Below are positions 1 through 8,345 of a stretch of 64,000 nt of DNA, piece after piece. Each line of letters starts with the position of its first letter. Position 1 is the first letter of the stretch. Below the pieces are notes generated by a model that was not told the DNA's origin, searched no databases, and worked only from the letters and a program-made list of their open reading frames with translations. Source of the DNA: Pseudomonas sivasensis (GTDB lineage: Bacteria > Pseudomonadota > Gammaproteobacteria > Pseudomonadales > Pseudomonadaceae). A program made the translations under genes and the position numbers. The stretch is from the NCBI RefSeq assembly GCF_013778505.1, contig NZ_JAAOWU010000011.1, positions 62,001 to 126,000 on the forward strand, read 5' to 3'.

Positions 1-436
1 CAGGCATGCTGTTCATACCCGTGCGCCATTGCTGGCCGTTGGATTGGTTGAACTGCACGGCGAAGCTGCGGATCGGCACACTGCTGTCCGGTGCATATGG
101 GTTACCACTGGGCAACGCAAACCGGCCGACCAGGGGCGTCTTGGCCTCGCTGAACACCTGGGCACTGGAGTACGCACGGGCTTCGGGGCTGCTCTCAAAA
201 TACCCGGCCACGCACACGCCCTTGGCATGGTTACGGCGAAAACCAGGGTGCACGCCGTTGTTCGTTTCCAGGGCATTGACCAAGGTTTTCGGCCGCAGCC
301 GCTGTGGGTCGAGCGTGCCGTTGACGTAGGCAAATGCCCCAGCAACGACAGCAACTACGGCCCCAATACCGGCGAGTCGCGCAATCAGGCTCGCAGTGCT
401 CAACGCAGGACGGGGCGGTGATGAGTGATCTACCAT
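1..436 (-). CDS. catalase family peroxidase (SrpA-like), 3' part outside window
   Basis: About 145 codons of the N-terminal part are visible; the gene runs off the left edge. Translation from ATG 434-436 gives a cytoplasmic Pro-rich start, one membrane/signal segment (about residues 18-38, LIARLAGIGAVVAVVAGAFA), then haem-catalase sequence: HPGFRRNHAKGVCVAGYF, VGRFALPSG and RSFAVQFN. The placement of HxGFRRNHAKG fits the small, exported catalase-related peroxidases rather than full-length catalases. A GGAG Shine-Dalgarno lies 7 nt before the ATG. It is divergent from an ECF sigma/anti-sigma pair, and a promoter motif matching that of the sigma gene lies upstream at 491-517, so it is probably a target of that sigma factor. 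Expected role: peroxide detoxification in the periplasm or at the membrane (inference). The start is well supported; the exact subfamily cannot be fixed without the C-terminus. Confidence 0.8.
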   Translation of the reverse strand, partial: MVDHSSPPRPALSTASLIARLAGIGAVVAVVAGAFAYVNGTLDPQRLRPKTLVNALETNNGVHPGFRRNHAKGVCVAGYFESSPEARAYSSAQVFSEAKTPLVGRFALPSGNPYAPDSSVPIRSFAVQFNQSNGQQWRTGMNSMP

Positions 437-490
437 GAACAAACTCCAGGGCCAGAGGCCTTAGGGGGTGAAACTTAAGGTCGGAGCATT

Positions 491-517
491 GAGACGAATG
501 CCGATCTGCTCTATTCC
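491..517 (-). promoter_or_regulatory. ECF-type promoter of the catalase-like gene
   Basis: Read on the minus strand, GGAATA (517-512), 15-nt spacer, CGTCTC (496-491). The same two hexamers with the same spacer occur on the other strand in front of the sigma gene. The element ends about 55 nt upstream of the catalase-like ATG. Promoter function is inferred from the paired motif and the GGAA-type -35 typical of ECF sigma factors. Confidence 0.65.
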
Positions 518-545
518 CTGGCCGTGGATTTATTTTTCCTAGCCT

Positions 546-572
546 GGAATAACCCTTAACGCCGGACGTCTC
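546..572 (+). promoter_or_regulatory. ECF-type autoregulatory promoter of the sigma/anti-sigma operon
   Basis: GGAATA (546-551), 15-nt spacer, CGTCTC (567-572). A transcript start about 7 nt downstream would fall near 580, which makes ATG 606 a more natural initiation codon for the sigma gene than GTG 588. Confidence 0.65.
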
Positions 573-605
573 TCTAGTCCCAGCGTAGTGACCAGCCAGA
601 CACCC

Positions 606-1112
606 ATGCATGAACTCGACGAACAGTTACGTGAACTCATCCCCAGGCTGCGGCGTTTTGCCGTGTCCTTGACCCGTAACGCCAGCAGCGCCGATGACCT
701 GGTGCAGTCCACCCTGGAACGGGCGATTACCCGCTGGGCCGACAAACGCGTTGAGGGCGATCTGCGCGCGTGGCTGTTTTCGATCCTCTATCGGCAGTTC
801 CTCGACGCCCACCGCCGCACCCGGCGCTATGCACGCATGCTGGAGTTTTTTACCGGCCGCGATGACGCGCAGCCGTCGGTGGAGCGCACCGTGATCGCCC
901 AGTCGACCCTGCAAGCCTTCGATCAACTCAACACCGAACAGCGCGCCCTGCTGTTATGGGTGTCGGTCGAAGGTCTGAGCTACAAGGACGTCGCCGACAT
1001 CCTTGACGTGCCAGTCGGCACCGTGATGTCGCGCCTGTCCCGGGCACGCCAAGCCTTGCGTCAACTCAGCGATGGCGAAATTGCCAGCCCTTCCCTGCGG
1101 ATACTCAAATGA
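606..1112 (+). CDS. ECF RNA polymerase sigma factor
   Basis: 168 residues from ATG 606; an alternative GTG at 588 adds six. Region 2 is visible as LRRFAVSLTRNASSADDLVQSTLERAITRW followed by RAWLFSILYRQFLDAHRR, and region 4 as LLWVSVEGLSYKDVADILDVPVGTVMSRLSRARQALRQL, a complete ECF architecture without extra domains. It directs polymerase to a small regulon, probably including the divergent catalase-like gene, because GGAATA-N15-CGTCTC precedes both. The stop overlaps the anti-sigma start (ATGA, 1109-1112), so the two are translationally coupled. No clear Shine-Dalgarno is seen before either start. The inducing signal is not evident from the sequence. Confidence 0.9.
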   Translation: MHELDEQLRELIPRLRRFAVSLTRNASSADDLVQSTLERAITRWADKRVEGDLRAWLFSILYRQFLDAHRRTRRYARMLEFFTGRDDAQPSVERTVIAQSTLQAFDQLNTEQRALLLWVSVEGLSYKDVADILDVPVGTVMSRLSRARQALRQLSDGEIASPSLRILK

Positions 1113-1846
1113 TCAGCCTGCCCCCCAGCGAACGCGACCTGCATGCCTACGTCGACCACCAGCTCCTGGAGAGTGATCGCCGTGTGCTCGACACCTATTT
1201 GGCGGCCCATCCCGACGTCGCGGCCCGGGTCCAGGCTTGGCAACAGGACGCGCAACTGCTGCGCGCGTCCTTGAGCGGCGCCCTGCAACAGCCGCCCAAC
1301 CCGGCACTGGACCCGGCGCTGATTCGCCAACGCATCAAGCATCAATCGCGCCGCCACTTCGCCACGGCGGCGGTGTTGCTGATTGCCGTCAGCCTGGGCG
1401 GCCTCGGCGGCTGGCACGCCCGTGAAGCCACACAAGCACCGATGTTGCCGATGGCCGACGCGATGCAAGCGTTCCGCCTGTTTGCCCAGGAAGGCATCAT
1501 GCCCGCCGACTACAACGGCCAGGACAGCGGCACCATGCAGGCGTGGCTCGACCGCTACTTCAACCAGGCCCACCGCCTGCCGGACTTGAGTCAGTCGGGC
1601 TTCAAGCCGGTCAGCGGTCGATTGCTCACCACCGACCAAGGCGCCGCCGCCATGGTGCTGTACGAAGATCCCCAGGGTCGACGCATCAGTTTCTACATTC
1701 GCCCACCGGGCCCGGACAACGGTTTCCTGCCCCGCGGCCAGCGCACGGCGGATGGATTACAAGCGCAATACTGGTCCGGCGGCGGCTACAACTATGCGGT
1801 GGTCAGCCCGACGGATCAGCCGCCACCCTCCCTTCAGCCGTTCTAG
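1109..1846 (+). CDS. anti-sigma factor, transmembrane
   Basis: 245 residues. The N-terminal cytosolic part (SERDLHAYVDHQLLESDRRVLDTYLAAHPDVAARVQAW) is typical of ECF anti-sigma domains but lacks the HxxxCxxC zinc motif. A single membrane segment follows at about residues 75-97 (HFATAAVLLIAVSLGGLGGW), then a periplasmic domain of about 150 residues ending YNYAVVSPTD. It should bind and hold the upstream sigma factor at the membrane until a periplasmic signal relieves it (family knowledge). Its start overlaps the sigma stop by 4 nt. The 3' end overlaps the convergent pilus tip gene by 4 nt. Confidence 0.85.
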   Translation: MISLPPSERDLHAYVDHQLLESDRRVLDTYLAAHPDVAARVQAWQQDAQLLRASLSGALQQPPNPALDPALIRQRIKHQSRRHFATAAVLLIAVSLGGLGGWHAREATQAPMLPMADAMQAFRLFAQEGIMPADYNGQDSGTMQAWLDRYFNQAHRLPDLSQSGFKPVSGRLLTTDQGAAAMVLYEDPQGRRISFYIRPPGPDNGFLPRGQRTADGLQAQYWSGGGYNYAVVSPTDQPPPSLQPF

Positions 1847-2820
1847 AACCCCACGTCCAGCACCACATTGTCGAGATAGGTGCCAGCGGGTGGGGTGGTC
1901 TGGTCGCTGTAGATTTTTGCGTTGTAGTTGAACACCTGGCTGCCAGTGCCCAAGCCATTGCCGGGGTTGACCTCAGCCGTGGAACTGGCCCGCCGCGCTG
2001 CGCCAACACTGCCCCACCGCGTGGTGCCGGCGCTTTTGAAAATGTCGTAGGCCAGGTAATTGCTGCCTGAAATCATGCGCCGCCGCCCACCCGCACTCAG
2101 CGGATTCTGGCCGTCGCTCAGGCCCACGGTGTAGGCACTGCCCTTGGTGCAGGCGATGTTGATGGTCTGTCCGGTCACGGCAGTGAACCCACTGATCACC
2201 GGAGCACTGCCAAAGCTGATATTGGGCGCGGTGATCTGACAGTCGTTGGTGACGATCATGCTGACCGTCAGGGTCGCGACGGCATTACCAATGTCCCGTC
2301 CCAGGCAGACGCCGCCGATGCCGATCCCCGAGCAATAGTTCCAGTTCCAGGCAATGTTCAACGTCTCGGTATATAGCCCCGCCGCCACATTGCTGCCCGT
2401 GATACTGCTCAGGTACAGCGGCACGGTTTTCGTCCCTGGCCCTGCGATCAGCCCCAACGCCTGGGCAATCCCCCCGGATCCACCAAAATCGAATTGCGTG
2501 CCTCGGGTAATCGGATAACTGCTGCTGTTGTTGCCGTAAAGGGTGTAACCGATCACGTCACCGGTCGGCCCGACCATGCCACTCTGGGCCGACGTAACGG
2601 TGGCGTAGAAGTGGTCCGACGACACCAACAGCGAAATCAGCGCCGACGTGCAACTCAAACCGGCGTTGGCCGTGGAACTGGTCTGCGCGGCAGTGCGCAC
2701 CGTCATTGAACTGATCGAGCCGAAGCTGGCCGGCGCGGTGGTGACCACCGAGCACGCCGCCATCGCCGGGCCCGCCTGCAGCAGCCCGAGCAGCAACCAT
2801 GCCCTGCCTCTCACTGGCAC
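1843..2820 (-). CDS. csuE: Csu-type pilus tip protein (two SCPU domains)
   Basis: 325 residues with a signal peptide (LLLGLLQAGPAMAACS). Two spore-coat-U-type (SCPU) halves are visible: the first about residues 20-180, the second starting at NDCQITAPNISFGSAPVISG and ending with PPAGTYLDNVVLDVGF, the usual terminal strand. Length and last position in the operon match CsuE, the two-domain tip adhesin of archaic chaperone-usher pili that mediates attachment to hydrophobic surfaces (family knowledge). The start overlaps the usher stop by 10 nt. Despite the family name there is no link to sporulation. Hydrophobic-surface binding by this copy is inferred, not shown. Confidence 0.85.
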   Translation of the reverse strand: MPVRGRAWLLLGLLQAGPAMAACSVVTTAPASFGSISSMTVRTAAQTSSTANAGLSCTSALISLLVSSDHFYATVTSAQSGMVGPTGDVIGYTLYGNNSSSYPITRGTQFDFGGSGGIAQALGLIAGPGTKTVPLYLSSITGSNVAAGLYTETLNIAWNWNYCSGIGIGGVCLGRDIGNAVATLTVSMIVTNDCQITAPNISFGSAPVISGFTAVTGQTINIACTKGSAYTVGLSDGQNPLSAGGRRRMISGSNYLAYDIFKSAGTTRWGSVGAARRASSTAEVNPGNGLGTGSQVFNYNAKIYSDQTTPPAGTYLDNVVLDVGF

Positions 2821-5156
2821 ACCAACGGCCCGATCAGCGGCACGCCTTGTTGCTGCTCATCGATATCAAAGGTCGCCTGGCAGGTTCGCCCTTGTCCCAA
2901 CGTCACCTGCAAGGTGTTGTGGGCCGACAGGTTCTCCAGGTACACCAGACCATCCCAGCCCACCACCGCCTGCTGGCCGCTTTGCTCATGGACCACCAGG
3001 CTGCCCAGGGGTAATTCCTGATGCTGACTGTCCACCAGGGTAACGCTCGCAGCGAGCACTCGCCGCAGCGGGAACTCAAGCAGATAACCCGCGCCACGGC
3101 GCACCGAGACTCGTTGTTCCACGTTAGGGCTCTGCACATTGAGCGGCAGGTTCAGCGGATCGATTTCATACTTGCCCCGGTAATACGCACTGCTCCATGG
3201 CACCAGCAAATGCCCATTGCGATCGGTCTCTCCCACCAACTGGTTTTCGTAGCGCACCGGAATCCCGGCAAACCCCTGGGTACTCACCACCACAAATGCA
3301 TCGTTGATGCGGTTGGCAGCAAAGGTGTCGCCGCCCATCCACACCAGAGAGCCACTGGCATCCGCCCAGCGCGTCTCGGCATCGCTGCTGCCGTACACGC
3401 CGGCCTGCAATTGCACCGACTGCAAACGCCAGGTCAAGTCAGCCTGTCGATAGCTGGGTGCATCGCCTTGGGCATACCCCAGGTTGTAGCCGAACCCACC
3501 TTGGCTGGGCACCGCACTGCTGTAGTTGACGCGCTGGCGACGGGTGCCGTCCTTTCCGCGCTCGGTGCTCAACGCCAGGCTGCCGTTGAGGTCGAACGGG
3601 ATTACCAGTTGTGCCTGCATGGCCCAATTGCTATCGCCGATCTCGCGGTTGGCCGACAGGTAGAAACTGGTGTTGCGCCACAACGGTTTGCTCCAGCTCA
3701 GGTTGAGCAGCCGCGTGCGGGAATCGTCCGCTGCCTGCACGTCGAAATACCCAAGGCCCAGGCTGCCAAAACGCTGCAGATTGAGGCTCAGGGTCACCTG
3801 TTCGCTGCGCTTGCTGAGGCTGGCATAGGGCGTGTCGACCAGGGTCAGATCGGCGTAATCGGCGCGCCGTTCCACCCGTTGGTAGGACAGGCTGTAACGG
3901 GTGCTGTTGTACTGATAACCCAGGCTCAGTTGCTGGCCGTTGCGGCCTTCGAACTGGCTTTGGCTGAGGGCAGTGTTGAGCACGCCAAAATTGCCCAGGC
4001 GCACATTGGCGCCCAGCCCGCCGAGGGTCAGATCGCTGGTGGCTTCGGCGTGGCTTTCCAGAGTGAGGTTGTCGGAGTAGCCATAACGCAACGTGGCACT
4101 GGTCACCCCTGATCCATAGGAGAAGTCGCGCACGGTGTAGTCGCGGCGCAACGTGCCGGCCGCCACCGAAAAATCCGTCAGGCCTTGTTGCAACAGCGTA
4201 CTGGTGACGTAGAACGGCACCGTGGTCGACACTTGGCGACCCAGGGCGTCGGTGGTGACGACCACCGCTTCACCCGCGCCGTTGATAAACGGGATATTGG
4301 TCAGGGTGTAGGGGCCCGGTTGCAGCAGCGCGCTTTCGGATTTGTAGCCGTTGATGAACAGATCCACCGACGACGGCACTGCCGCCTCGCCCGCAAATTG
4401 CGGCAAGGGATAAGTAACCAGATCGGGGCGCACCGCAAAATCGCGCGACAACTGCACCCCGCCCAAGCGTACCGAGCTGCTCCAGGGCAGCGAACCGCTG
4501 ATCACGTCGCCGGCCTCGTAGGTGAGCAAGCGCTCATCATCCGAGAAACGCCAGGTGGTGTCGTAGCGCCGGTAACCATTATTGAGGGTGCTGTCGTTGA
4601 TACCGCCGGCCAGGGTCTGGCGATACTGCCCGGTGTTGGACAAGGTGCCCCAGTTGTCGAACAGCCGCACTTCATTCCAAGCCGCGAGGTAGCTGCCGCC
4701 TTCATCGGTGTCGTTGAAGTACAGGTCGTAGTTGAGCAAAGCGCCAAAGCTGCTCATGGCCTGGGTACGCGGGTAGGTGTCGCGGTTGCCGATGAACTGC
4801 TCCTGCAACCACGACGGCGGCACGTCGATCAGCAGGCGCTGGCCGTTGCTGTCGTAATCGCTGTGCAGGCCGGGGATTGCGTCCAGGGCCACGCTGCCGC
4901 TGAGTTCACCGGGCAATTTCATGCCCACGTCCTGCAGCGCACCGGCCGGCACATAGAGTTGCCCGGCACGTTGATCGACTGCAACGACGCGGCCGGTGTC
5001 CATCTGGTTGACCACCAACTCCAGAAATAACTGTGCATCGGCGACAGCCTCCATGCTGCTCGGCGGCGGCGGCAGGTCGCCAGCCACTGCCACGCCCCAC
5101 AGCCCGCTGACCACCACCGACAGCCATAGATGACGAGCCCGACCACGACTCACCAT
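2811..5156 (-). CDS. csuD: outer membrane fimbrial usher
   Basis: 781 residues from ATG 5154-5156, preferred over the longer frame (5186) because AAGGA lies 9 nt upstream. Signal sequence at LWLSVVVSGLWGVAVAG. The protein shows the usher layout: N-terminal chaperone-subunit binding domain, about 500-residue beta-barrel rich in alternating motifs such as DLTLGGLGANVRLGNFG, a plug region, and C-terminal beta domains. It forms the assembly pore for pilus subunits delivered by the CsuC-type chaperone. It sits between the chaperone (71-nt gap) and the tip gene (overlap). Confidence 0.92.
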   Translation of the reverse strand: MVSRGRARHLWLSVVVSGLWGVAVAGDLPPPPSSMEAVADAQLFLELVVNQMDTGRVVAVDQRAGQLYVPAGALQDVGMKLPGELSGSVALDAIPGLHSDYDSNGQRLLIDVPPSWLQEQFIGNRDTYPRTQAMSSFGALLNYDLYFNDTDEGGSYLAAWNEVRLFDNWGTLSNTGQYRQTLAGGINDSTLNNGYRRYDTTWRFSDDERLLTYEAGDVISGSLPWSSSVRLGGVQLSRDFAVRPDLVTYPLPQFAGEAAVPSSVDLFINGYKSESALLQPGPYTLTNIPFINGAGEAVVVTTDALGRQVSTTVPFYVTSTLLQQGLTDFSVAAGTLRRDYTVRDFSYGSGVTSATLRYGYSDNLTLESHAEATSDLTLGGLGANVRLGNFGVLNTALSQSQFEGRNGQQLSLGYQYNSTRYSLSYQRVERRADYADLTLVDTPYASLSKRSEQVTLSLNLQRFGSLGLGYFDVQAADDSRTRLLNLSWSKPLWRNTSFYLSANREIGDSNWAMQAQLVIPFDLNGSLALSTERGKDGTRRQRVNYSSAVPSQGGFGYNLGYAQGDAPSYRQADLTWRLQSVQLQAGVYGSSDAETRWADASGSLVWMGGDTFAANRINDAFVVVSTQGFAGIPVRYENQLVGETDRNGHLLVPWSSAYYRGKYEIDPLNLPLNVQSPNVEQRVSVRRGAGYLLEFPLRRVLAASVTLVDSQHQELPLGSLVVHEQSGQQAVVGWDGLVYLENLSAHNTLQVTLGQGRTCQATFDIDEQQQGVPLIGPLVCQ

Positions 5157-5227
5157 GGCGTTGTGTCCTTCAATGGACATCTCCATCTGCTTAAAACCCG
5201 GAGCTTCCCCGCCCCGTTACACTGCCT

Positions 5228-6016
5228 TCAACGCCTCGGCGCCAGGCTCTCCAACTGCGCCGCACCATTGACGCGAACCTGCAACGGCTGATCAGCCGAC
5301 ACAGCATCCGGCACCGGCCAGCGCATCGTCGCGCCGGGCAGCACATAACCCAACAAGCCCTCCACCAGCGGCCGCGTCTGTCCGCTCTGCTTGAACGACG
5401 CGTCCGTCAATCGTGCATGCACAGCGCCCTGGTTACGCACCTCGATGTAATTGCGCCCCGCGACTGTGACCTTGTGCCAACTCAGGTCCGGTTTGCCCGC
5501 GCCCGCCGGGTCACGCTGACGCGTGGCGTCCTCCTTGCTCCACAGCCCCGCGCCGTAGGCGAATAACGGCACCGAGTAGCGCATCTGGAAACGAATCGCC
5601 GCCGCCGTATTCTTGCCTTCCGGCGGCGTGGGCACCTGCAATGGCGAGGGAATTTCATCAATGATGATGCGGTAGGCCAACTCCTGGCCCGGCGGCACTT
5701 CACGGGTGCGGGTCAGGCGTACCAGTTGCTTTTGACCTGGTTCGATCCTGGCCACCGGTGGGCTGCCGATCACATCGCGCTGGTTCTGGTACTGCTCGTC
5801 AAAGCCACTCTGGCTCCAGGCAAATACGCGAATCTGCAGGCTCGCGGTTTCCGTTCCGCGGTTCTCCAGCCACAGCGCGCTGGCCTGTTGATCAGCTTCC
5901 AGCACCGGGTCGATAGGCCAGATCAGCACCGAACTGGCGGCCTGCACCAGCCCCGTCGTACACAACGCCCCCAAGGCAATACCTGCGGCCCACAGCCGCC
6001 GGGAAGGTGAACGCAT
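5228..6016 (-). CDS. csuC: periplasmic pilus chaperone (PapD-like)
   Basis: 262 residues from ATG 6014-6016 with AAGGAG 8 nt upstream; a longer frame to 6049 lacks such a site. Signal peptide (LWAAGIALGALCTTGLVQAASS) then the PapD-type immunoglobulin fold: VLIWPIDPVLEADQQASALWLENRG and IEPGQKQLVRLTR, the conserved subunit-binding strand region. It holds SCPU subunits in assembly-competent form and passes them to the usher. It is placed between the subunit genes and the usher, as in csu operons. Confidence 0.9.
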   Translation of the reverse strand: MRSPSRRLWAAGIALGALCTTGLVQAASSVLIWPIDPVLEADQQASALWLENRGTETASLQIRVFAWSQSGFDEQYQNQRDVIGSPPVARIEPGQKQLVRLTRTREVPPGQELAYRIIIDEIPSPLQVPTPPEGKNTAAAIRFQMRYSVPLFAYGAGLWSKEDATRQRDPAGAGKPDLSWHKVTVAGRNYIEVRNQGAVHARLTDASFKQSGQTRPLVEGLLGYVLPGATMRWPVPDAVSADQPLQVRVNGAAQLESLAPRR

Positions 6017-6042
6017 AAAACCACTCCTTTTACCGATAAGCC

Positions 6043-6534
6043 CTACCACGTCAGCTGCACCTGTAGCGTGTCGCTGTACGTCCCCCCAGGCTGATTGCCT
6101 GGTAAAACCACCCGCCCATAGATCGGCAGACTGATGTTGTTTGCGTCGCTGTACGCCACGCTGACGCTCTGGCTGATCCCCAGGCTCTGGCTGAACGCCG
6201 CGTCCCGAAACAGCTGATAAGCCACTCGCGCACTGCCGCTGTTGAGTTGCAGGTTGCGCCCGCTGCTGTTATGCAGGCCGCCGTCGACACTCATGCTTAA
6301 CGCCACCCCCGGCGTGCATTGCAGGGTCACGCCGCCGGTCAGCGCCGCGGTCACGGTGCTGGTGGCCAGGGCCGAGTAACTGCCGTAGTTCAGCGCGCCG
6401 TAGTTGGCGCCGCCGCCGACGATCAGGCAGCCCGGCGTAATCGTCGCGCTCACCTGAAAACTCTGGCTGGTCACCGCCGACAACGGCAGCGGCACCACCA
6501 GCCCACAGGCCAGCAATGCGCGAAGCCAGCGCAT
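6043..6534 (-). CDS. SCPU-domain pilus subunit (fourth subunit gene)
   Basis: 163 residues: signal peptide (LLACGLVVPLPLSAVTS), then one SCPU domain with the early Cys (TPGCLIVGG), the second Cys in VTLQCTPGVALSMSVDGG, and the terminal strand GGTYSDTLQVQLTW. The sequence is shorter than the other three subunits. The ATG overlaps the preceding TAA by one base, so translation is coupled. By position (immediately before the chaperone) it corresponds to csuB of the Acinetobacter operon, but orthology cannot be settled by eye. Confidence 0.82.
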   Translation of the reverse strand: MRWLRALLACGLVVPLPLSAVTSQSFQVSATITPGCLIVGGGANYGALNYGSYSALATSTVTAALTGGVTLQCTPGVALSMSVDGGLHNSSGRNLQLNSGSARVAYQLFRDAAFSQSLGISQSVSVAYSDANNISLPIYGRVVLPGNQPGGTYSDTLQVQLTW

Positions 6535-7076
6535 TAGAACGTCAGTTCAACGGCCACGGTGTCCGAGTACGTGCCCGCCGGCAGCCCGGCCTTGCCCACT
6601 GCCCGACCATAAAGGTTCACGGTTTGCGCCACACCGGTGCTGGTCGCGAGGGTGATCACGCCGTCAATCGCCAGCAGCGCCGAATGGCCGCTGTCGGTGT
6701 AGAAGTCGTAAGGCACGAAGTTACCCGCGCCGTCGGCCAGTGCACGGGTGCCTCCCGGAGAAGCACCATCATGGGCACCGGCACGCACTTTCACTGCTGG
6801 CGTGGTGCCACTGGAGCACAGGATCGAGAGCGCGCCACCAGTGCCGGTACCGCCCAGCAGTTGGGCGTCAGCATTGGTAAACAGGCTGTTGGTGGTGCCG
6901 AAGTTCAAGCTACCGAAGTTGAGACCAGTAGCCGCTCCGGAACCGTTGACCTGGCAACTGGCAATCAGTGTCAGGCTGGAGGTGATCTGGCCGGTCACCG
7001 TGGTGGCCGCATTCAGGCTGGAGGCCATCGCCAGACCCAGTGCACAAACGCCGAGTCGAGATACAAGTGCATGCAT
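6534..7076 (-). CDS. SCPU-domain pilus subunit (third subunit gene), possible major pilin
   Basis: 180 residues from ATG 7074-7076; AAGGA lies 9 nt upstream, whereas the longer start (7085) would overlap the Shine-Dalgarno. Signal peptide ends at NAATTVTG. SCPU features: CQVNG, LNFGSLNFGTT, LCSSGTTPAVKVRAGAHDG, FVPYDFYTDSG, YGRAVGKAGLPAGTYSDTVAVELTF. Of the four subunits this has the most regular, Gly/Thr-rich pilin sequence and the best ribosome-binding site, suggesting it may be the bulk shaft subunit (inference). Confidence 0.82.
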   Translation of the reverse strand: MHALVSRLGVCALGLAMASSLNAATTVTGQITSSLTLIASCQVNGSGAATGLNFGSLNFGTTNSLFTNADAQLLGGTGTGGALSILCSSGTTPAVKVRAGAHDGASPGGTRALADGAGNFVPYDFYTDSGHSALLAIDGVITLATSTGVAQTVNLYGRAVGKAGLPAGTYSDTVAVELTF

Positions 7077-7094
7077 GATCGTCATCCTTTTGAT

Positions 7095-7637
7095 TTACCA
7101 ATCCAGTGTCACCGTCAATGTGTCGGTATAGGTTCCTGCAGGGAGGGCCGTGGTATTGGCCACCACGGCGCCCCACACCGGGATGGTCATTTGCGTGCCA
7201 TTAGCGGCTACAAAACTGCGTTGCTGGCCGATGGTGTAAGGGATACGCCCCCGCGGGTCGGCCATTAGTTGATAAGGGATAGTCTGGCGGCCGTTGCTCA
7301 GGCGCCGGGTGGTGCCGACGGCATTGGTGCCGCCGTCGATGGTCACGGTGAAGCTGGCGACCGTCGGGTTGCACGAGACTGTCAGCGGCGCGTTACTGCC
7401 GTCTGAGATGTTCGCCCCCAAGGGGTTGCTCCACGTAGGTCCCTGGCTGCCGAAGTCCAGCATGGCGGTGCCGCCCGTCGGGCTGACCGGCGCTGTGTCA
7501 TTGCCCTTGCTCACTTCGCAACTGGCGGTGATCACCATGCGCGCCTGGATAAACCCGCTGGCCACCGCCGCGCGGGCGTCTTCAGCCAGCAGCAACAGGC
7601 CACCCATGGCCAGCAGGGTCCAGCCACGGTTCACCAT
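7095..7637 (-). CDS. SCPU-domain pilus subunit (second subunit gene)
   Basis: 180 residues with signal peptide (LLAMGGLLLLAEDARAAVAS). SCPU domain with TASCEVSKGND, LDFGSQGPTWSN, VSCNPTVASFTVTIDGG and the C-terminal PAGTYTDTLTVTLDW. The TW-N and TIDGG segments resemble the Acinetobacter CsuA/B pilin more closely than do the other three subunits. The start overlaps the previous stop by 7 nt. Exported, assembled through the donor-strand mechanism common to the family. Confidence 0.82.
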   Translation of the reverse strand: MVNRGWTLLAMGGLLLLAEDARAAVASGFIQARMVITASCEVSKGNDTAPVSPTGGTAMLDFGSQGPTWSNPLGANISDGSNAPLTVSCNPTVASFTVTIDGGTNAVGTTRRLSNGRQTIPYQLMADPRGRIPYTIGQQRSFVAANGTQMTIPVWGAVVANTTALPAGTYTDTLTVTLDW

Positions 7638-8158
7638 GTGACCGTTACCTTGAGCAGGTCGGTGTAACGGCCGACGGCCGGGATGTCCTTGAGCGGTTCG
7701 ATACGACCATACAGCGGCAGATCGACGGAGCCAGAGTCCGGCACACGGCCGCTGAGCGGGACATTCACTGGCAACGGAACACGCCGCGCGGCGTCGGCAT
7801 AAATGCGATAAGGAATGGGTTTGCCGGAGGGGATGCCCGTGCTCAGGTAACGCACTTCGCCGGTGCCACCGTTCAGGCCGCCATCGACGCGCATCTGGTA
7901 CGGGGTGTCGGGGTTACATTCCAGGCGCGGCTGGCGCTGACTGATCAGCGCCGCACTCAACGGCCCGGCCGGGTCATCCAGACGCGGGCCGCTGCCAAAA
8001 TCCAATACGCCAAGTTGCTCGATGCCAGCGCTGCGGGTGGTGCCCACCAACTGACAGCCCCGTTGCACATCGATGCGCACCACAACTTGCAGTTGCGCCG
8101 CGTAAACCGTGCTGCAGAGCATCGCGCCCATGACTGTCAATACTGCTCGTCCCTTCAC
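7631..8158 (-). CDS. SCPU-domain pilus subunit (first gene of operon)
   Basis: 175 residues beginning with GTG 8156-8158; AAGGA lies about 11 nt upstream. Signal peptide (VLTVMGAMLCSTVYAAQ). SCPU features: RGCQLVGTTRS, LGVLDFGSGPRLDDP, LECNPDTPYQMRVDGG, and VGRYTDLLKVTVTW. As first gene it should sit nearest the promoter, which must lie within 8159-8345. Its divergence from its three paralogues suggests a specialised minor subunit, but this is inference. Confidence 0.8.
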   Translation of the reverse strand: MKGRAVLTVMGAMLCSTVYAAQLQVVVRIDVQRGCQLVGTTRSAGIEQLGVLDFGSGPRLDDPAGPLSAALISQRQPRLECNPDTPYQMRVDGGLNGGTGEVRYLSTGIPSGKPIPYRIYADAARRVPLPVNVPLSGRVPDSGSVDLPLYGRIEPLKDIPAVGRYTDLLKVTVTW

Positions 8159-8345
8159 TGCCCCAAATCCTTATACAGGGGTGACTGCCATGTAGAAGGG
8201 TAGTCACTGAGAAAAAATCTGCCAGTGTGGACAGGATTACCTGTGCTCCATGCCGTTTAGAGATAGCTGGCCGCGGCCTTCTGTATTGGTCAAATCGCCC
8301 CGAGCGACCTAAAGTAAGCGACCTCGACACACAGAGTGAATCCCA
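8159..8345. promoter_or_regulatory. divergent intergenic region between the pilus operon and zapE
   Basis: 187 nt separating the minus-strand pilus operon from plus-strand zapE, so it must hold both promoters. On the minus strand TGTATAAGG lies just upstream of the first pilus gene and could be a -10 element, but no convincing -35 is seen at the right distance. No inverted repeat stands out. Confidence 0.4.

Noticed and set aside
1843..8158. Spore coat genes
   Set aside because: The SCPU domain name is historical; chaperone, usher and tip gene show a pilus operon.
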